Notes under the pieces: generated by a model
What the model was told of the DNA's origin: nothing
What the model saw: the letters and a program-made list of their open reading frames with translations, nothing else
Databases searched by the model: none
From: Peptoniphilaceae bacterium AM52-5BH
GTDB taxonomy: Bacteria > Bacillota > Clostridia > Tissierellales > Peptoniphilaceae
Direction: 5' to 3'
NCBI GenBank assembly: GCA_027669155.1
Contig: JAQEDR010000020.1
Span: 1 to 49,944 of the forward strand
DNA: 49,944 nucleotides
Shown: in pieces, positions 1 through 8,441 of the stretch
How the letters are laid out: each line of letters opens with the position of its first letter
Numbering within the stretch: position 1 is the first letter of the stretch
Program-made: the position numbers and the translations under genes

Positions 1-72
1 ACATTCCGCTTAAGATATAATTAAATTATTCCGTGTTTACGGGTTCAGGTCATATTAATCGGCGCTATTTTT

Positions 73-1455
73 CTATGCAAATTCTTCTTCAGATTCTTTC
101 ATATATTCATAAATCTTCACTGCAATTGCCATTTCAATTCTTTTTCTAAAAAGTTTACAAGAATATTCGTGGATATTATTTATATCACCTGTAGCATTGT
201 AGGAGTTGGCAGCACAACCGCCAGAGCAATACATATTTGCCCAACAAGACCTACATTCATTTTTGGAATAACAGTTACAAGTTTTAAATTGATTTACTAA
301 ATCTTTATTTTGTATACCATCATTTATATTTCCGATAATAAAATCAGGATTTCCTACGAATTGGTGGCAAGGATAGAGCTCTCCAGTTGGAGTTACAGCC
401 ATGTATTCAGTACCTGACCCGCATCCAGAAATTCTCTTGTGGACGCAAGGTCCATTTTCTAAATCGATCATGTAATGGTAGAAGATGAACTCTTCATTAT
501 TATCGATTTTTTCCATTAACATATCTGCAAGTTTTTCGTATTCGGCATAGATTTTATCTAAATGTTCTTCCTTTAGAGCATAAGGCTCATCAGACTTTCC
601 TACAACTGGTTCAAGAGAAGTTCTAGTAAATCCTAGGTCAAGATATATCTTCAAGTCTTCTGTAAAATCAAGATTATTTGCAGTGAAAGTTCCCCTCATG
701 TAGTATTCCTTATCGCCACGTTTTTTTACAAAATTTTGGAATTTTGGAACTATGGTGTCGAATGAGCCCTTACCATTTAGAGTTTTTCTGAATTGGTCGT
801 GCTTTTCCTTTCTTCCATCGAGGGAGAGGACCACATTTTTCATATTTTCATTCAAATAGTCTATGACTTCATCGTCCAGGAGAAGACCGTTTGTAGTTAA
901 AGTAAAGTTAAAGTGCTTGTTAAACTCTTCTTCCTTACTTCTTGCATAATCAACAGTTTCTTTTACTAGGTCGAAGTTTAGGAGAGGTTCTCCTCCAAAG
1001 AAGTCTATGTCTAAGTTGTAGTGGCTTCCAGAGTTTTCCAAAAGAAAGTCTATTGCTTTTTTGGCTACATCGATTGTCATAATAGCATCTGGTCCGGAAT
1101 ACTTTCCACCCTTTGCAAAACAATATTCACATGATAAATTACAGGTGTGAGCGACATTTAAGCAAAGTGCCTTGATTGTTGTCGGTCTATTTGTTATATC
1201 AATTGAAAGATCTTCGTATATGTCGTCAGTAAAGAGAAGGCCCTCGTTTTCGAGTTCTTTTACCTCAGTATAGGCTTCTTCGAATTGATCATCTGTAAGT
1301 TCATATTTTCCAATTATTTCTTTTCTGATATCTTCTTTCTCTTCTGTTTCGTATTTCTCGATGACATCATAGGTTACATCATCTACTGCGTGGACAGAAC
1401 CACTGTATATATCTAAAACAATATTAAAGCCCTTGGCCTTGTATTGGTGAATCAT
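73..1455 (-). CDS. scfB: SCIFF peptide maturase, radical SAM/SPASM protein ScfB
   Basis: This 460-residue radical SAM enzyme is predicted to install the Cys-to-Thr thioether cross-link in the small SCIFF peptide encoded just upstream. The sequence shows an N-terminal precursor-recognition-like region (about residues 1-85). The CX3CX2C motif at Cys105, Cys109 and Cys112 binds the radical SAM 4Fe-4S cluster. A Cys-rich SPASM region (about residues 340-440) would hold auxiliary clusters. The start follows a good AAGGAG site. It lies 110 bp downstream of scfA on the same strand, behind a terminator-like hairpin that may limit its expression relative to the peptide. The family call rests on motif order and the neighbouring SCIFF peptide. 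Confidence 0.95.
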   Translation of the reverse strand: MIHQYKAKGFNIVLDIYSGSVHAVDDVTYDVIEKYETEEKEDIRKEIIGKYELTDDQFEEAYTEVKELENEGLLFTDDIYEDLSIDITNRPTTIKALCLNVAHTCNLSCEYCFAKGGKYSGPDAIMTIDVAKKAIDFLLENSGSHYNLDIDFFGGEPLLNFDLVKETVDYARSKEEEFNKHFNFTLTTNGLLLDDEVIDYLNENMKNVVLSLDGRKEKHDQFRKTLNGKGSFDTIVPKFQNFVKKRGDKEYYMRGTFTANNLDFTEDLKIYLDLGFTRTSLEPVVGKSDEPYALKEEHLDKIYAEYEKLADMLMEKIDNNEEFIFYHYMIDLENGPCVHKRISGCGSGTEYMAVTPTGELYPCHQFVGNPDFIIGNINDGIQNKDLVNQFKTCNCYSKNECRSCWANMYCSGGCAANSYNATGDINNIHEYSCKLFRKRIEMAIAVKIYEYMKESEEEFA

Positions 1456-1519
1456 TATTACTCCTTATATTTACTATAGTATTTTACTAGGAATTGAGAA
1501 AAATCTAACAAAATTCCTA

Positions 1520-1554
1520 CAATAAAAAACTTATCTAAGAATATCCTAGATAAG
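1520..1554 (-). terminator. Terminator or attenuator between scfA and scfB
   Basis: Read on the minus strand, CTTATCTA and TAGATAAG form an 8-9 bp stem (1530-1554) followed by a run of six T, then ATT. It sits directly after scfA and before scfB. As scfB has no obvious promoter of its own, this is best read as a leaky terminator that makes more peptide mRNA than maturase mRNA. The hairpin is visible; the leakiness is inferred. Confidence 0.75.
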
Positions 1555-1564
1555 CTAAAAACAA

Positions 1565-1714
1565 TTATTTATTTTTTTTGCTAATACATTCTTGATTAGC
1601 TACACCACAGCTTGTCTTGCATGCTGATTGGCAAGATGTTTGACATTCGCCGCAACCACCATGTTTTTTGCTCTTGTGGAGATTTCTAGTATTTAAAGTT
1701 ACAATTCTTTTCAT
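1565..1714 (-). CDS. scfA: SCIFF ribosomal peptide precursor (six cysteines in forty-five residues)
   Basis: This 49-residue peptide is the conserved SCIFF precursor of Clostridia and relatives. It has the family N-terminus (KRIVTLNTRNL) and six cysteines in the C-terminal half, in the signature GGCGECQTSCQSACKTSC followed by one more Cys. Its maturase scfB follows. The biological role of SCIFF is not established. An in-frame ATG exists further upstream (1768), but the start at 1714 has an AAAGGAG site at the right spacing and gives the canonical N-terminus. The upstream ATG would also lie at the -35 box of the promoter, so it can be rejected. Confidence 0.95.
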   Translation of the reverse strand: MKRIVTLNTRNLHKSKKHGGCGECQTSCQSACKTSCGVANQECISKKNK

Positions 1715-1739
1715 ATGTATATTCTCCTTTTCTTCCTCT

Positions 1740-1768
1740 ATAATAACAGTTTTTCGATTATTTGTCAA
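1740..1768 (-). promoter_or_regulatory. Strong sigma-A promoter of scfA
   Basis: On the minus strand, TTGACA (1763-1768) and TATTAT (1740-1745) are separated by 17 bp, close to the consensus. The -35 box lies inside the last codons of the upstream decarboxylase gene. Transcription would start about 20 bases upstream of the scfA start codon, leaving room for the AAAGGAG ribosome binding site. Confidence 0.8.
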
Positions 1769-3095
1769 TTAGCACGGAAATATATTCATCCTTGATGTTT
1801 AAATGGATATCATTATCTAGCATATAGGTGAAAGTAGATAGGATTTCAGAATCGATTATCTCTCCAGGAGCTATTATTGGACTTCCAGGAGGGTAGGCAT
1901 AAACAAATTCTCCTGCAATCTTTCCTAGCGAATCTTCTAGCTTTACATATTTTTTCTTACAATTTATAGATTCATATATTTCTAATTTCTTTTGAGGGAT
2001 TGGTAAATCTAAGCTATATGACTTGGTTTTCCTACCTAATAATCCATCAATCCTTAAAAGAGATTTCTTTAGTCTATCGAATCCTTCCTCAGTATCGAAA
2101 ATTGTTGATATTAATAGGACGTAGTCTGGATAAGACATTTCTATTTCGATTTTATCTTCTCTAAGAAGTTTTTCTAGATCACTTCCACTAATATTTGCAT
2201 TCTTAGTTGATATTAAGATTTTACTTCTATCCTTCTCTGGGTTATCAATTATTTTTAAAAAATCTAGCTTTAACCTATACAAATCATTCAGCTTTTTTTC
2301 TAGTTTTTTGTAAAGAGGACCGAAGCTTTCGAATTTTTCAATCATTTCATCTATTGATTGTAAAATTACATATGATGGTGAAGAGGTCTGGAATATCGCC
2401 ATATTTCTTTTTATCTCGTCGAAATACTCCATATCATTTATTAGAATTGCAGCAGAAGGTGTAAGAGCAGATAAGTTTTTATGAAAAGATGTAATTGCAA
2501 CATCAAAAGAATTATCATAGAGATTCGTCAGTGGAAGGTGACTCCCATGAGCCATATCAAGGATAAGCTTGGTATTATTTTCTCTACAAAGCTTATATAT
2601 TCTTTGAAGGTCAAGGAGGTAGCCTTCATAGGAAGGGGAAGTTAGGACTAGAGCTTGGTAATTATCCTCCTTTAATTTCTCCTCTAAATCTACATGATAG
2701 ATATCTTTTATTGCTAATTGCTCATCAGTTTCTACATTTATATATGAAACATTTAATGAATTTAATTCACAGGCATTGTAGACTGATTTATGTGAAGATC
2801 TCTGGATTAATATATTTTTATTGTTCCTACACAAGGCTCTAATCGTTGAAAGAATACCAGAAGTTGAACCATTTGTCGATATAATAGCCTTCTTAACCCC
2901 GTAAATTCGAGATAAGTTTTCTTCCATCTCGACAAAAATATCTTCTGGGTCATTTAAATTATCAAAGCCATAGATTTCAGTTAAATCTCTCCTATAAGGA
3001 AGGTCTGATCTTAGTACTTTGCTTCTCTTGGAACCTGGCATATGGAAAGGATAATATTCTTCTTCTAAATATAAGTCTAATTTTTCGTTTAACAT
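1758..3095 (-). CDS. Orn/Lys/Arg decarboxylase-family PLP enzyme
   Basis: This 445-residue fold-type I PLP protein belongs to the short Gram-positive Orn/Lys/Arg decarboxylase group (YaaO-like). The PLP Schiff-base lysine is in the motif SFHKNLSALTPSA, with a DMAHG motif about 25 residues earlier that would hold the cofactor aspartate. The N-terminal FHMPGSKR motif is also typical. Family members decarboxylate lysine, arginine or ornithine to polyamines; the substrate here cannot be told. I chose the ATG at 3095 over 3110: it has a GAGG site at suitable spacing, while the longer start has an AAGG too close to it. The stop codon is next to the scfA promoter. Confidence 0.88.
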   Translation of the reverse strand: MLNEKLDLYLEEEYYPFHMPGSKRSKVLRSDLPYRRDLTEIYGFDNLNDPEDIFVEMEENLSRIYGVKKAIISTNGSTSGILSTIRALCRNNKNILIQRSSHKSVYNACELNSLNVSYINVETDEQLAIKDIYHVDLEEKLKEDNYQALVLTSPSYEGYLLDLQRIYKLCRENNTKLILDMAHGSHLPLTNLYDNSFDVAITSFHKNLSALTPSAAILINDMEYFDEIKRNMAIFQTSSPSYVILQSIDEMIEKFESFGPLYKKLEKKLNDLYRLKLDFLKIIDNPEKDRSKILISTKNANISGSDLEKLLREDKIEIEMSYPDYVLLISTIFDTEEGFDRLKKSLLRIDGLLGRKTKSYSLDLPIPQKKLEIYESINCKKKYVKLEDSLGKIAGEFVYAYPPGSPIIAPGEIIDSEILSTFTYMLDNDIHLNIKDEYISVLIDK

Positions 3096-3183
3096 AAGTA
3101 CCTCTTCCATACCTTACTATTTATTTATAAAAGGACCATTTTATTTTGTATAAAAAGGCATATAATCCTAGTAGGAGATAAAT

Positions 3184-4041
3184 ATGGAAAATAGTTTTAA
3201 AAAGATACTTAAGTCTATACTTATATTTTTAATGTTTGTAGTTTTGTTTAGTGCAATAATTCTAGTTATAAATTTTGTCAAAAATGATTCTGATGATAGC
3301 ATATCTGGAAATGGAGATGAATTTCTATTTCTCTTAGCTGGAGTAGATAGTACTGGAGAAGAAACAGGTACAAGAACTGATACCTTGATGCTAGTTAAGG
3401 CCGATGTCGATAATAAGTCGGTGGATTTGATTTCTATCCCTAGAGATAGCAAGGTCGAAATTAACGGATATATGGATAAAATAAATGCTGCCCACTCTTA
3501 TGGGGGTATCGATTTGACAATGCAGACCATAAGAGATTTTTTGGGAATTAATCTAACCTATTATTGTGTGATTCCTTTTGAGGCAGTTGTTGAAGGAATA
3601 GATGCTATAGGAGGAATTGATATTGAAGTAGATGAATATGTGGCAAGTGCTATGGATATAAGCCCGGGTACTCATCACTTTACTGGAGAAGAGGCCTTAA
3701 ACTACGTTAGATTTAGGAAGGGATATCAAAATGCTGACCTTGGTAGGATTTCAACCCAGCAAGACTTTATGATGCAATTCATAAATGAGATGACTAAGGC
3801 AAAAAATTTACCTAAGCTTCCTATCGCATACCTAGCTATGAAGGATAAGATTAAGACAAATATAAAATTTTCTAAGCTTTCACAACTTGCCCTAGCCTTT
3901 AGGTCTATAGACAAGTCAGATATAAATATGGTTAGGCTAGAAGGTTTCGTAACCTATGAAGATGATATAAGCTACTTTGAAGTCTATGATGAGTCAATTG
4001 AAGAAATAAGGAGCGATTATCTATATAACTTTGCTTATTAG
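3184..4041 (+). CDS. LytR-CpsA-Psr (LCP) family cell-wall glycopolymer ligase
   Basis: This is a 285-residue membrane-anchored protein with one N-terminal membrane segment (about residues 11-32) and an extracellular LCP domain. LCP enzymes transfer undecaprenyl-linked glycopolymers, such as teichoic acids or capsule, to peptidoglycan. Visible family motifs are RTDTLML, IPRDSKV, KINAAHSYGG and NYVRFRKG followed by DLGRISTQQ; their Arg and Asp residues bind pyrophosphate-Mg. The start follows a GGAG site. It is divergent from the decarboxylase gene and 40 bp upstream of apt, so the two may be co-transcribed. Which polymer it handles cannot be inferred. Confidence 0.93.
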   Translation: MENSFKKILKSILIFLMFVVLFSAIILVINFVKNDSDDSISGNGDEFLFLLAGVDSTGEETGTRTDTLMLVKADVDNKSVDLISIPRDSKVEINGYMDKINAAHSYGGIDLTMQTIRDFLGINLTYYCVIPFEAVVEGIDAIGGIDIEVDEYVASAMDISPGTHHFTGEEALNYVRFRKGYQNADLGRISTQQDFMMQFINEMTKAKNLPKLPIAYLAMKDKIKTNIKFSKLSQLALAFRSIDKSDINMVRLEGFVTYEDDISYFEVYDESIEEIRSDYLYNFAY

Positions 4042-4081
4042 GGTATTATATTATATAGAGATTTTATATGTGGAGGACTAA

Positions 4082-4600
4082 ATGGATTTAAAATCAAAAA
4101 TTAGAGTGATAGAAGACTACCCAACAGAAGGAATTTCCTTTAAAGATATTACTACCTTACTTAGGGATAAAGATGCCTTCAAGGAGACTATAGATCAGCT
4201 TGAAGAAAAGTTAAAGGACTACGATTTTGACTATATTGCAGGCATCGAATCAAGAGGATTAATATTTGGAGCCCCTCTTGCTGATAGGCTTCAAAAAGGC
4301 TTTATTCCAATAAGAAAGCCAGGTAAGCTTCCTGGAGAAATAGAAAAAGTTTCTTATGAATTAGAATATGGTTCCAATGAATTAGAAATGCACAAGGATG
4401 CCTTGGAAGAAGGAGAAAGAGTTGTAATAATAGATGACTTGATAGCGACAGGTGGATCTGCAAAGGCTGCAGCTAAGCTTGTTGAAGCAGTAGGAGGCAA
4501 GGTGGCTTGCTTCGAGTTTTTAATAGAACTTACTGACCTTAAGGGAAGAGATTACCTAAAGGACTACGATGTAATTTCATTAATAAAATACAATCATTAA
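4082..4600 (+). CDS. apt: Adenine phosphoribosyltransferase
   Basis: This 172-residue enzyme salvages adenine by joining it to PRPP, giving AMP and pyrophosphate in the cytoplasm. The PRPP-binding loop VVIIDDLIATGG lies at about residues 114-125. The N-terminal EDYPTEGISFKDIT and the GIESRGLIFG stretch are typical of Apt, and the length is normal. The start has a TGGAGG site. A strong intrinsic terminator follows at once, so apt closes this short unit. In many Firmicutes apt is next to relA; no relA is seen here. Confidence 0.97.
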   Translation: MDLKSKIRVIEDYPTEGISFKDITTLLRDKDAFKETIDQLEEKLKDYDFDYIAGIESRGLIFGAPLADRLQKGFIPIRKPGKLPGEIEKVSYELEYGSNELEMHKDALEEGERVVIIDDLIATGGSAKAAAKLVEAVGGKVACFEFLIELTDLKGRDYLKDYDVISLIKYNH

Positions 4601-4607
4601 ACATATG

Positions 4608-4637
4608 AGTTCCCTAGCTAATAGGGAATTCTTTTTT
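4608..4637 (+). terminator. Rho-independent terminator after apt
   Basis: The arms TTCCCTA and TAGGGAA form a stem with a 5-base loop, extended by flanking pairs, followed by six T (4632-4637). It ends the LCP-apt unit before the chaperone promoter. Confidence 0.88.
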
Positions 4638-4657
4638 ATAAAAATAATAAATGTATC

Positions 4658-4685
4658 TTGAAAAAAGAATCTGACCTAGTATAAT
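4658..4685 (+). promoter_or_regulatory. Sigma-A promoter of the cbpA-clpB operon
   Basis: TTGAAA (4658-4663) and TATAAT (4680-4685) are separated by 16 bp. The start point would fall near 4692, immediately at the CtsR-like operator. Confidence 0.8.
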
Positions 4686-4693
4686 TTTATTAA

Positions 4694-4710
4694 GGTCAGA
4701 GATGGTCAAA
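4694..4710 (+). promoter_or_regulatory. CtsR-like heat-shock operator
   Basis: GGTCAGA-GAT-GGTCAAA matches the CtsR tandem heptad pattern RGTCAAA-NAN-RGTCAAA with one mismatch. It lies just downstream of the -10 box, where a bound repressor would block transcription. CtsR is the known repressor of clp genes in Firmicutes, so the site fits the operon. No ctsR gene is in this window. Confidence 0.75.
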
Positions 4711-4726
4711 GAAGATGGAGGTAAAT

Positions 4727-5662
4727 ATGAAATACAGAGATTATTATGAAGTGTTGGGAGTTGACAAAAAAGCAAGTTCCAGCGAAATAAAAAAAGCATA
4801 TAGAAAATTAGCCAAGAAATATCACCCAGACCTTCATCCGAACGACAAGGAAGCAGAAAAGAAATTTACAGAAATTAATGAAGCTTATGAAGTCTTATCA
4901 GATGAAGACAAGCGTAAAAAATACGATATGTTTGGTCAAAATGCCAATTTCCAAGGAGGTCAGAACTTCGATCCTAGAGATTTTGGCTTTGACTTTAATA
5001 ATTTTGGAGGAAATTCTTACACATATTCTTCAACTGGCGATAGTGGATTTTCAGACTTTTTTGATACACTTTTTGGAGGCTTCCAACAAGGTTCAAGATC
5101 TACTAACAGGGGATTTGGAAGTGGAAGTAGGTTCTCCAATATAGGTCAGGGTTTTGGAAAAAAGAAGAAGCAAAGCCTTGATTACGATATGAAAATCAGC
5201 ATTGATGAAGCTATCAAAGGAACATCAAGAACGATAAAAGTTAAAAATCAAGGAAGTCTTACAGATATAAATGTAACAATCCCAAAAGGTATAAAAAATA
5301 ATAACAAGATTAGAATAGATGGCTCCAAGTACGGTTTAAATGCTAATATCATGGTTAAGGTAATAATCCAAGACGAAGAGGGTTTATCCCTCGATGGGAT
5401 TGACTTCATTAAGGAAGTTAAACTAAAACCATGGGAAGCTTATTTTGGCACTAAGAAAAAAATAGATACTAAATCAGGATCTTTTATGGTAAATATCCCA
5501 GAAAAAGTTAATTCTGGAAGAAAAATCAGATTAAAGAAGAGAGGATATGAGGATAGGAAGGGCAATATAGGAGATTTAATCTTAAATATAGTAATAGAAA
5601 ACCCAGAAAATCTCAGCAGCAAACAAGAAGAATTATACAAGAAACTAGCAGAGGAGGAATAA
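4727..5662 (+). CDS. cbpA: J-domain co-chaperone, CbpA type (DnaJ without zinc finger)
   Basis: This 311-residue protein has an N-terminal J domain with the HPD motif (KYHPDLHP, about residue 32), which stimulates DnaK ATPase. A long Gly/Phe/Ser-rich linker (about residues 72-145) and a DnaJ C-terminal substrate-binding domain follow. The CXXCXGXG zinc-finger repeats of DnaJ are absent, so it is a type II J-protein. I start at 4727, not at the in-frame ATG at 4715, because the GGAGG at 4717-4721 serves 4727. It sits 1 bp before clpB and probably works with DnaK and ClpB to resolve aggregates. Confidence 0.9.
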   Translation: MKYRDYYEVLGVDKKASSSEIKKAYRKLAKKYHPDLHPNDKEAEKKFTEINEAYEVLSDEDKRKKYDMFGQNANFQGGQNFDPRDFGFDFNNFGGNSYTYSSTGDSGFSDFFDTLFGGFQQGSRSTNRGFGSGSRFSNIGQGFGKKKKQSLDYDMKISIDEAIKGTSRTIKVKNQGSLTDINVTIPKGIKNNNKIRIDGSKYGLNANIMVKVIIQDEEGLSLDGIDFIKEVKLKPWEAYFGTKKKIDTKSGSFMVNIPEKVNSGRKIRLKKRGYEDRKGNIGDLILNIVIENPENLSSKQEELYKKLAEEE

Positions 5663-5663
5663 T

Positions 5664-8243
5664 ATGGACATTAACAAATTCACACAAAAATCTCAAGAAG
5701 CCATTAATGACGCTCAAGCAATGGCTATCAAAAATTCAAACCCAGAAGTAAACGAAATACATTTGGCTTATGCTTTGGTTAACAATTCAGATTCAATTGT
5801 TAGCCAAATAATCAAGTCAATGGATGTGGACTACCAAGGCTACAGGAATGAACTAATCAAAAAGGTTGACTCTATGCCAAGTCAGTCTGGAAACTCAAAT
5901 ACTTACCCAAGTCAAGTATTCCAAAGAATCCTTCTAAAAGCAGAAGATGTAGCTAAGGAAATGGGAGATAGTTTCGTATCAACTGAACATATTTTCCTAA
6001 GTCTCTTGAAGGAAAAAACCGAAGTAGATTCTACTAATAAGACTTTTGGCATAAGTGCAGTTAGCTTTAAAAACTCTATCCAAAATGTCAGGAAAGGTCA
6101 AAAAGTTACTAATGACAATCCAGAAGAAACTACTAACCCACTAGAAAAGTTCGGTAGAAACCTAACCCAAGAGGCCAGAGAAGGAAAAATAGATCCAGTT
6201 ATTGGTAGAGATAGGGAGATTAGAAACGCTCTAAGGATTCTTTCTAGAAGAAAGAAAAATAACCCAGTCCTAATCGGACAACCTGGTGTAGGTAAGACTG
6301 CAATTGTAGAAGGACTTGCCCAAAGGATTGTCAACAACGATGTTCCTGAACCAATCCAAGGAAGGACCATATTTTCACTCGATATGGGTTCTCTTGTAGC
6401 AGGAGCAAAATATAGGGGACAATTTGAGGAAAGATTAAAGGCTGTAATCGATGAGGTCCAAAAGTCAGATGGACAAATAATAATGTTTATTGACGAAATT
6501 CATAATATTGTGGGAGCTGGTAAGTCTGAGGGGGCAATGGATGCTTCAAATATAATGAAGCCAATGCTCGCTCGTGGAGAGATTAAAGTAATAGGAGCTA
6601 CTACCCTTAATGAGTATAGACAATATATAGAAAAAGATGGAGCCTTGGAACGTCGTTTCCAAAAAGTTATGGTAGAAGAGCCATCTGTCGAAGATACAAT
6701 TAGTATTCTTAGAGGTATCAAGGACAAATATGAAATCTTCCATGGAATTAGAATCCAAGATAGCGCAGTAATTGCAGCAGCAGAATTATCTGATAGGTAC
6801 ATTTCAGATAGGTTCTTACCAGATAAGGCCATAGACTTGATGGACGAAGCTTGTGCGACAGTTAGAACAGAAATTGATACCATGCCAAGCTATCTTGATG
6901 AGCAAAAGAGAAAACTTCTACAATTACAGATAGAAATTACCGCCCTTAAAAAAGAGGATGATGAATATTCTAAGAAGAGACTTAAGGAATTAGAAGAAGA
7001 CTTGGCAAATCTATCCGAAAAATATGACGAAGAATTTCTAAAATGGAAAGATGAAAAATCTGCCATAGATGATGTAAAAAATATTAAAGAAGAGATAGAC
7101 AAGGTAAAAGTCGAGATAGAAAATGCCGAAAGAAACTATGATTTCGAAAAGTTATCTGAACTAAAATATGGTAAGCTTGAAGAGCTAAAAAAGAAACTTG
7201 AAGAGAAAAATTCTGGTGAAAATACTGATTCTTCAATCAAAGAAGAAGTAACTGACGAAGATGTAGCAGATGTTGTGAGCAATTGGACAAATATACCAGT
7301 TAGCAAGCTTGTAGAAAGTGAAAGGAGCAAAATCCTCCACCTACCAGAAAAGCTACACCAAAGAGTAATTGGTCAAGATGAAGCTATTAGAGCAGTTTCA
7401 GATGCTATTATAAGGGCAAGATCTGGACTTAAGAGCCAAAACAAACCTATAGGTTCTTTTATATTCCTAGGACCAACTGGTGTTGGTAAGACCGAACTTG
7501 CTAAGGCCTTGACTGAGGCAATGTTTGACGATGAGAGAAACATGATTAGGATTGATATGAGTGAATATATGGAAAAATATTCTGTATCAAGACTAATAGG
7601 TGCCGCACCTGGCTATGTTGGCTATGAAGAAGGTGGACAACTAACAGAAGCTGTTAGGCGCAAACCTTACTCAGTAATCCTCTTCGACGAAATTGAAAAA
7701 GCCCATCCAGATGTATTCAATATCTTGTTACAAGTCTTAGATGATGGAAGACTAACAGATTCTCAAGGAAGAACTGTAGATTTTAAAAATACTATTATCA
7801 TTATGACAAGTAACATAGGTTCAGAATACTTGATAGATGGTCTAAATGATGATGGAAGTATTGACGAAGAAAACAAAGACAAGGTAGATGTAATCTTAAG
7901 AAATTCCTTCAAACCAGAATTCTTAAACAGAATTGACGATATAGTGATGTTTACCCCTCTTACAAGTGAGCAAGTCTACGAAATAATTGACCTTCAAATC
8001 GCTGATATAAGATCTAGGCTAGAAGATAAGGATATAAATCTAGAAATTTCAAATGCTGCTAAGGAATATATCTTGGCTAATGCATATAATATCGAGTATG
8101 GTGCAAGACCTGTCAAGAGATTTTTGCAAACTCATGTAGAAACTGAACTCGGTAAATTAATTATCGAAGGAAAAGTTTCTGAAAAAGATACAGCATTATT
8201 AGATTTAGATGAAAATAATAAATTAATATTTAAAATAAAATAG
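5664..8243 (+). CDS. clpB: ATP-dependent disaggregase ClpB
   Basis: This 859-residue hexameric AAA+ chaperone extracts polypeptides from aggregates together with DnaK and a J-protein. It has an N-terminal Clp repeat domain (about residues 1-145). The first AAA+ module has Walker A GQPGVGKT (near 205) and Walker [10 protein letters not shown]. The coiled-coil M domain (about 395-530), which separates ClpB from ClpA, comes next. The second AAA+ module has GPTGVGKT (near 603) and [14 protein letters not shown]. The ribosome site is GAGGAGG, directly after cbpA. Expression is probably repressed by CtsR through the upstream operator, and a strong terminator follows. Confidence 0.97.
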   Translation: MDINKFTQKSQEAINDAQAMAIKNSNPEVNEIHLAYALVNNSDSIVSQIIKSMDVDYQGYRNELIKKVDSMPSQSGNSNTYPSQVFQRILLKAEDVAKEMGDSFVSTEHIFLSLLKEKTEVDSTNKTFGISAVSFKNSIQNVRKGQKVTNDNPEETTNPLEKFGRNLTQEAREGKIDPVIGRDREIRNALRILSRRKKNNPVLIGQPGVGKTAIVEGLAQRIVNNDVPEPIQGRTIFSLDMGSLVAGAKYRGQFEERLKAVIDEVQKSDGQIIMFIDEIHNIVGAGKSEGAMDASNIMKPMLARGEIKVIGATTLNEYRQYIEKDGALERRFQKVMVEEPSVEDTISILRGIKDKYEIFHGIRIQDSAVIAAAELSDRYISDRFLPDKAIDLMDEACATVRTEIDTMPSYLDEQKRKLLQLQIEITALKKEDDEYSKKRLKELEEDLANLSEKYDEEFLKWKDEKSAIDDVKNIKEEIDKVKVEIENAERNYDFEKLSELKYGKLEELKKKLEEKNSGENTDSSIKEEVTDEDVADVVSNWTNIPVSKLVESERSKILHLPEKLHQRVIGQDEAIRAVSDAIIRARSGLKSQNKPIGSFIFLGPTGVGKTELAKALTEAMFDDERNMIRIDMSEYMEKYSVSRLIGAAPGYVGYEEGGQLTEAVRRKPYSVILFDEIEKAHPDVFNILLQVLDDGRLTDSQGRTVDFKNTIIIMTSNIGSEYLIDGLNDDGSIDEENKDKVDVILRNSFKPEFLNRIDDIVMFTPLTSEQVYEIIDLQIADIRSRLEDKDINLEISNAAKEYILANAYNIEYGARPVKRFLQTHVETELGKLIIEGKVSEKDTALLDLDENNKLIFKIK

Positions 8244-8258
8244 GATAAACTTTATTTT

Positions 8259-8306
8259 AATCCCCGAGATTCTAACTTTTAGCTAGGATTCTTGGGGATT
8301 TTTTAA
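8259..8306 (+). terminator. Rho-independent terminator after clpB
   Basis: AATCCCC pairs with GGGGATT, and the inner bases of the arms extend the stem with a few mismatches. The second arm runs into a T-rich tail of seven T. It closes the chaperone operon. Confidence 0.85.
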
Positions 8307-8367
8307 ATATTTTGATATGCATAAAGATAATTAAAGATAAAAGTCGATTGCCTTAATCATAGGCTTA

Positions 8368-8383
8368 ACACTATATATAGTAT
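8368..8383 (+). promoter_or_regulatory. NrdR box 1
   Basis: ACACTATATATAGTAT matches the NrdR consensus acaCwAtATaTwGtgt closely. It is the distal of two boxes upstream of nrdD. NrdR is an ATP/dATP-sensing repressor of ribonucleotide reductase genes. Confidence 0.88.
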
Positions 8384-8390
8384 TCATTTT

Positions 8391-8418
8391 TTACAAGAGC
8401 CACTATATATGGTATAAT
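8391..8418 (+). promoter_or_regulatory. Promoter of nrdDG
   Basis: TTACAA (8391-8396) and TATAAT (8413-8418) are separated by 16 bp. The spacer and -10 box overlap NrdR box 2, so a bound repressor would exclude RNA polymerase. Confidence 0.78.
8400..8415 (+). promoter_or_regulatory. NrdR box 2
   Basis: CCACTATATATGGTAT is the second NrdR box, exactly 32 bp (about three helical turns) downstream of box 1. This is the usual arrangement for cooperative NrdR binding. It overlaps the -10 element. Confidence 0.87.
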
Positions 8419-8441
8419 CATCATAGATTTCGGAGGTTAAT

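Noticed and set aside
1..72. glmS ribozyme (the word AGCGCC on the minus strand)
   Set aside because: The bases after AGCGCC and the later GUUGACGAGG block of glmS ribozymes are not present.
1715..1768. Longer N-terminus for scfA starting at 1768
   Set aside because: It would include the promoter and ribosome site, and the extra residues do not fit the SCIFF family.
4608..4637. Hairpin as part of chaperone regulation (CIRCE)
   Set aside because: The arms do not match the CIRCE consensus and the T-run marks a terminator.
6098..6883. Long minus-strand open frames inside clpB (about 90 and 127 codons)
   Set aside because: They lie opposite a well-conserved gene and have no ribosome site or recognisable domain.
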